From contig JALKBU010000865.1 of the NCBI GenBank assembly GCA_023091735.1, positions 1-22,311 of the forward strand: 22,311 nt of DNA, written 5' to 3'. Every line of letters begins with the position of its first letter. Within the stretch, counting starts at the first letter, position 1. Position numbers and translations under genes: made by a program. This document shows positions 17,698 through 22,311 of the stretch, in pieces. The notes beneath the pieces are model-generated. The model was not told where the DNA came from. It saw only the letters and a list, made by a program, of their open reading frames with translations, and searched no databases. Origin of the DNA: Trichomonas tenax. Taxonomy: Eukaryota; Parabasalia; Trichomonadida; Trichomonadidae.

Positions 17698-18672
17698 TTA
17701 TTCATCAAGAGATATAAGAACTCCATAAACGAAATTCCTCAAATTTAAAAGTCGAACATATATTGATGTGCAAATAGGAATATGACAAGTCATAGGATCT
17801 AAAATTGTAATTCGAATAAATCAATTGTTTGGATGTTCAGTAGAATCATAAACATATTTAGGATCAATATAACCCGGTGATGGACATTTTGATTTGCCAT
17901 CTATCATGATCGTTTGTGTGAATCTATATCCTGAGAAGTGAACAGATTGATCTTCGTTCCTCGAAAATTCATTGTTTTCTTCTGTGAAATTCTCAGCAAT
18001 TGCGATGCATCCAGGATGACCACTGATGAAAGAACTTCCTCCTCCTCCACCATAGTTGGTTGAAATACTTGATGATCCACCTCCAAAATATCCAGAGCCA
18101 CCGCCACCATTACCATTGGATGATATATCTGTACTTCCACCCCCAAATCCAAATCTTCCAGAAACTCCACTTTTGCCTCCTGAAGTTTGTGTACCTCCAA
18201 AACCCCTATTATCAGTAGAATTAAAGCCAAATAAACCTCCTCCATCACCTGGATCGTCAGTAGAATCCCATGCACCTGCTCCAGAGGCAACGATAATTCG
18301 GGATTTAAGACCTTCAAAATCTTCATAAGATCCACTTTTCAATCTGATATCAGTAGCACCTCCACCTCCATTTTGGCCGATTCCTCCACCTCCATATGCA
18401 TGATAAGGAGAATGGTCAATTCCTTGTGAACCAACATGGAGATATAATGTTATCGGATTATGGAACTCAATAATGCCACTCACATATGCTCCATATGCTA
18501 TATCATATTTGTATTCTGGGTAAATACCGCCTCGCGCACCCCACAATTCAAAAAGATATCTTCCTTTGGAAAGTGTGACTTCGTAAGGTGATGAAACATT
18601 ATACGATGTTCCCTTGTATGGATATCGTAAACTATTTACATACTGCAATAATCAGAATACCATTAAACTCAT
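17698..18672 (-). pseudogene. Glycine-rich (ALK/LTK-type) surface protein, decayed
   Basis: The main open frame (18648-17821) encodes about 275 residues. They include RYLFELWGARGG, which marks the start of the Gly-rich domain (Pfam Gly_rich, as in ALK/LTK receptors) expanded in trichomonads, then runs of Gly such as AYGGGGIGQNGGGGATDIRL and SGGKSGVSGRFGFGGGS, and a Cys-poor end. It has no ATG at its head. In the same frame an ATG lies at 18672, separated from the body by one TGA at 18652-18654. At the other end a TGA (17821-17823) is followed in frame by 40 further codons of plausible protein (FIRITILDPMTCHIPICTSI) to a TAA at 17698-17700. Two in-frame stops mark it as a pseudogene. Living members of the family are extracellular or surface proteins of unknown ligand. 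Confidence 0.75.
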
Positions 18673-18770
18673 TAATCGATGTAAAAATGTCACTTTTAAT
18701 TGAGGTTAAATTCAATGAAAATAACCTTAATACAGGAAAATTAACCTTATTGCCTAATTGTTATTAATTT

Positions 18771-21700
18771 TTAAGCAATAACTTTGTTTATTTGATCTTT
18801 GGCTCCTTCGAAGTCGAAGTCAACTGTATCAGATAATTTCTTGAATGTGTTAATGATAAATTTGGAGAAATCTTTGACTTTTTCATCCTGTGCAATTGCA
18901 TTCTCAGGAACCATAATGCAAACGCCACGCATTTCATCGCCAAATCGTTTTCCTCTTAAATAATACCAGCATGGAGAATCGTACTGAATGATAAGTGCTA
19001 TATCAACGAGTCCATTATCTAATTGGCGTCTCATTATTGTTTTCTGTTCGGGTACAATGATATGAACAAAACTTGTTTCGGTGAATTTTTGGGGCTCAAG
19101 GCCACCACGTTTGCTCTGGTAAATGCAATCTCCGGAGTCAACGTAGTGATAGACCCATGGGAATATATGCCCTGTTGGGCTGATTGAGTCCAATGCAATC
19201 ATAATGACTGATGAATGCAAAGCAATATAATTTTCTTCTTCAAGTGACATCAAAACAACTGTCAAAACGTTGATGTTCAATTGCACAATAACAACAAAGT
19301 GCCTGATCTCAGCCTCTTCTTGTAATTTAACTATTGAGGTAGACTTACCATAATGGAATGCCTCGTTAATGCATTGAATGAAAAAGGTAGCATCTTTCCT
19401 GTATAAAGAACAAGCAATCGATTCAATATGCTTTCTGATTCGAGGACAATCTGCAAGTTCTGGAGGTGGATTCCACTCAATCTTGCATGATTGCGAAGAA
19501 GTGACACAAATATCGAAATATGTATCACGAGAGATATCCATTATTGTTGCACGAATATCTTTCTTGTTCTCGTTTTCACGATGTGGATAGAAAAGTGTCG
19601 TCATGAAGCGACATTCTTTCATGAATGATTCTAATGGATAGAAAACGAAATCTCCTTTGTTACCAATTGGAACTGAAGCAGCATTCATCTGTGAACCATT
19701 CTTGCGAACAAGTCTGAATAATGGCTGAGGTTCAGCAGAGAACTGATGAAGATATTTGGACTCCATTGTATATGTTAACGCTGAGAAACTTTCAGGAGGG
19801 ACTTCGCCGAAATACTTTTTCACCGGTGTCCTTGTCTCGATTGTAAAATCTTCACCTCTAACGCGAGTCATTCGAAGCATTGCTGCACCAAAGGAATTCT
19901 CAAGTAAATAATCATTATCAAAGATTCCTGACGTATATGTATCTGTTACATCGAAAATAACATTTGTGAAGATTTGCTTTCCAGTAATTTTATCGATTGA
20001 TGGCTTTCTGATGATTGTGATAAACTTGTGCTCATTGTAGCGTCTCCAAACTGGCATATTAATACAAATTGTTTCATCATTTCTTGTTTCAAGGCCGACC
20101 TTCTGTCGAATATTAATCTTGTCAAACATCTCATCACTAAATTTATCACCAAACAAACTTCCTGTCTTCCAAACGCATTTGTCATCAACAACTTCATAAA
20201 TTGCCATTCCACCGCATGAATCCCAAAGATGAGAAATGTGCTTCATGTCAATAGATAACTCACGACGGCAAATCTTCGTATGATTGTAAACAAGCAACAT
20301 TGTTGTAATGGCGTGAATGTTAAATTCAACAGATCGAAGAATACTTGATTCCGCAGTTGCTGAAATGAATATTACGTAACGTGTCTTTTCTACTGAAATA
20401 GTATGCAATCCAACACGCATATTGGCAACATTATATCTAATGATTTCATCGTCCTTAATTTGACCTGATTTGTACAGTAGACAATATTTCATAAATGAAT
20501 CCTTTAAAGCGTCACTATCAGTGAAATTGCAAACAGTTGAAAGATTGTCGCCATCGATGATGAAAACAGAGATTGCTGAGTAATTAAGACGCGCATAAAG
20601 CTCATGAATTAATGAAATAAATGTACTGAGACTTGGTTTTGATTTCAATCCACGCCTAATAATTGATTCTTGAATCTGAACAAAGTTTTCAACTTCAATT
20701 GACTGTCTTCCGAGTGACATCATATTTCCAGGCTTTATTGTTATATCCACTGTTGTTCCATCTATTGGTACATGGAATGATAAACTTGGAGCAAGATTTG
20801 TTGTGAATTTAACCTTTGAATCGATCGGGAATCTTTTGTCATTTATCGCATTTGTGAAAACTGATCCATTGAAATATGATTCACTTTCGAAATTATTTGA
20901 TGTTGCTATTCTATGTAAAATAGTGCATTGAATGATTCCTGAGCCAATATCCATCAAAATAATTTGATATGTTTCGGAAACTTCATCCGAGTTTTTAATG
21001 AATATTGTATGATTGTTGTTGTGTTCGCATGCGAGTACAGCAGCATCCAAAGCCTTTTTTCGCACAACGTGAGGGACATCCCTTGATATTGGAGTCAAAA
21101 TATGACCGTTTGTAGAAAAGAAGATAACATTAAAATTAGAATCGCGCACTTTGTCTAGTTTCAATGGTAAAAATCGAACAATGTAACTCGTTATTATTAT
21201 CGATAATAAAATTTTTGCATAGAAAGTGTTAAACGATCGAATTATGTTCTTAAACATGTATTTGTTTGGAGAAATGTGCTTTTTCGTTATGATATAATAA
21301 GTTTTCGTTGAAATTGTTTTATTTATCTTCAAATATCCGGGAAAATCGTGTTTTCTAAGCGATATTATGTATCGAGAGTCTGGATGCAGTTTGTAAATAA
21401 TGTTGTAACCATTTTTATTAAAAGATTCGACGAGATCAATATTTGAATATTCAATTAAAGATACTTGTGGTTTCAAAGTAGTAAGGTTACAATTCTCGTA
21501 CGTATAGAATTTCTCCGTTTGTGTAAAAACGTAGGAGTGATGAAGCGAATTTTGTTTTGATTGTAAATCTGAGAATGGATATTGATAATGGAACATTATT
21601 CGCGCGTCCAACGATGGAGGGTTTTGCGGGTAAAAAGAACCTTCGCAAGTGAACTTGTGTGAAAAAAGATCAAAAAAGAAATTCAACAAAAAAATGAGAA

Positions 21701-21811
21701 AAGTGACGATAATTGAGAAAGCTGTGTTGAAAAATTGAAAGAGTTTGGTTGAATTTTTGAAATAAAGGAAATTAATTTTATATAGAGAGCATTTCTCTTG
21801 AAAATTTTCAT
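18771..21811 (-). CDS. Two-TM sensor-like protein with PAS/GAF-like regions, frameshifted N-terminus
   Basis: The body is a 1019-codon frame open from 21830 (a TTG) to TAA at 18771, where the stop overlaps a TAAA signal. Residue numbers below count from that TTG. TM helix 1 is at about 34-56 and TM helix 2 at about 204-221. Between them is a roughly 150-residue presumably extracellular domain with N-glycosylation sites at N115 and N170. The cytoplasmic part has a GAF-like stretch (about 418-520) and a PAS-like stretch (about 537-630, ending NVIFDVTDTY like a PAC motif). A further roughly 380 residues are unrecognised. No kinase, cyclase or other catalytic motif is seen, so it may be a regulatory receptor. 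The first in-frame ATG is at 21596 and would drop TM1. A better start, an ATG at 21811 with an Inr 9 nt upstream, is in another frame that closes at 21683. A frameshift between 21683 and 21811 is therefore likely. The PAS/GAF labels are inference from pattern only. Confidence 0.7.
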
Positions 21812-21816
21812 GGCAA

Positions 21817-21822
21817 AAGTGA
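21817..21822 (-). promoter_or_regulatory. Inr of the sensor-like gene
   Basis: The minus strand reads TCACTTTTGCCATG. This is the classical TCACTTT initiator, with the predicted +1 A 9 nt before the ATG at 21811. It is the best Inr in the window, yet that ATG is out of frame with the gene body. Confidence 0.7.
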
Positions 21823-21830
21823 TTAATCAA

Positions 21831-22311
21831 AATTAACTTGAAAATATGAGGTAGCTATATCTCCCTAATGGAATTGTTATTAAATTTTCGATTTGAGAAA
21901 TTGTAAAATGGCAAAAATATTCACTGTAAAGTGACAAAATGGCATAAAATTAATGATCAAAGGCTTTCTGGAAGAGATGTGTATATGCAATAATAATTTA
22001 ATGATCAAAAGTCTTATTAACAAATTGATGATAAAGTACGTTTCCTTAAAGTTTAGTTTTCCGCCTATTTAATTTCTATTGTTACTTCACTTACTGGCTG
22101 GGTCGCCATGGCCCACCAGGGTCCACTAACAAGAGGATGCACAGCATGCTCACATGAGGCCTTGGCATTAACGTACAGAAATGTTTGGCGTCACTGAATT
22201 TTCTACGTCTACTCAAACATCTCGATTTTTCTCCACCAGTATGAATATTTAAGGTCTAATTTTGGTGGCAAATGAAAAATTTTCCCATCTAAAATGCTGT
22301 GGATATATAAA
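21831..22311. other. Intergenic region
   Basis: AT-rich up to about 22080, then a GC-richer patch (22085-22190) holding the second copy of the short repeat. No gene is seen. Confidence 0.55.
22108..22136 (+). repeat. GC-rich short repeat, copy 2
   Basis: Reads ATGGCCCACCAGGGTCCACT and continues AACAAGAGG. It resembles the minus strand of 129-157. The surrounding patch contains an imperfect palindrome (TGG..GGG...CCC.CCA, about 22095-22118). Confidence 0.35.

Noticed and set aside
18056..18328. Proline-rich 90-codon plus-strand frame
   Set aside because: It is the antisense of the Gly-rich coding sequence (GGN read backwards gives CCN Pro codons).
18771..21811. Adenylyl cyclase or histidine kinase assignment for the two-TM protein
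   Set aside because: The cyclase metal Asp and N-x-x-x-R motifs and the kinase H, N and G boxes are not found; only sensor-like regions are visible.

Overview
The window looks like nuclear DNA of a parabasalid protist, most likely Trichomonas vaginalis or a close relative such as Tritrichomonas. The reasons are the AT-rich intergenic DNA, long single-exon reading frames, and an Inr-type start element (TCA-Y-W) 9-12 nt before several ATG codons. TAAA poly(A)-type signals lie at or just after stop codons. The gene families also fit: ankyrin proteins of the DUF3447 type, a small R2R3 Myb, a glycine-rich ALK/LTK-like protein, a class III cyclase fragment, and small genes of the kind found in Maverick/Polinton elements. 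No rRNA, tRNA or CRISPR array was found. All of this was read by eye.

Left part (1-5600). There is a cluster of three imperfect inverted repeats (489-915), a decayed ankyrin pseudogene (1107-1826), an intact ankyrin gene (1899-3236) with a further ankyrin-like remnant behind it, and a complete long-chain acyl-CoA synthetase on the minus strand (3647-5563) with a clear Inr.

Middle part (5600-15000). Genes are sparse. A small R2R3 Myb factor (7832-8308, -) and a ubiquitin-like-fold protein (11543-12034, -) are separated by long AT-rich stretches. Two GC-richer islands each hold a short ORF with an Inr-like element, and the second contains three consecutive GC-rich hairpins. An unrecognised ORF (13572-14978, -) has no usable 5' start and is probably 5'-truncated.

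Right part (15600-18700). This is a graveyard of gene pieces: a fragment of a Maverick/Polinton-like element (15639-16457) with three small genes, one frameshifted and one cut off; directly abutting it, the last ~95 residues of an adenylyl cyclase catalytic domain (+); then a decayed cysteine-rich secreted-protein remnant and a decayed glycine-rich surface-protein gene (both -).

Far right (18771-21811, -). A long two-transmembrane sensor-like gene with PAS/GAF-like regions. Its best promoter and ATG are in a different frame from the body of the gene, which implies a frameshift near the N-terminus or an assembly error.

The genes do not form an operon or an evident pathway. The window is a typical patchwork of a repeat-expanded trichomonad genome: intact housekeeping and regulatory genes next to expanded-family copies that are being lost. 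I saw no convincing new multi-gene system. The most informative points are the mobile-element/cyclase junction, the frameshifted sensor gene, and the structured GC-rich islands.
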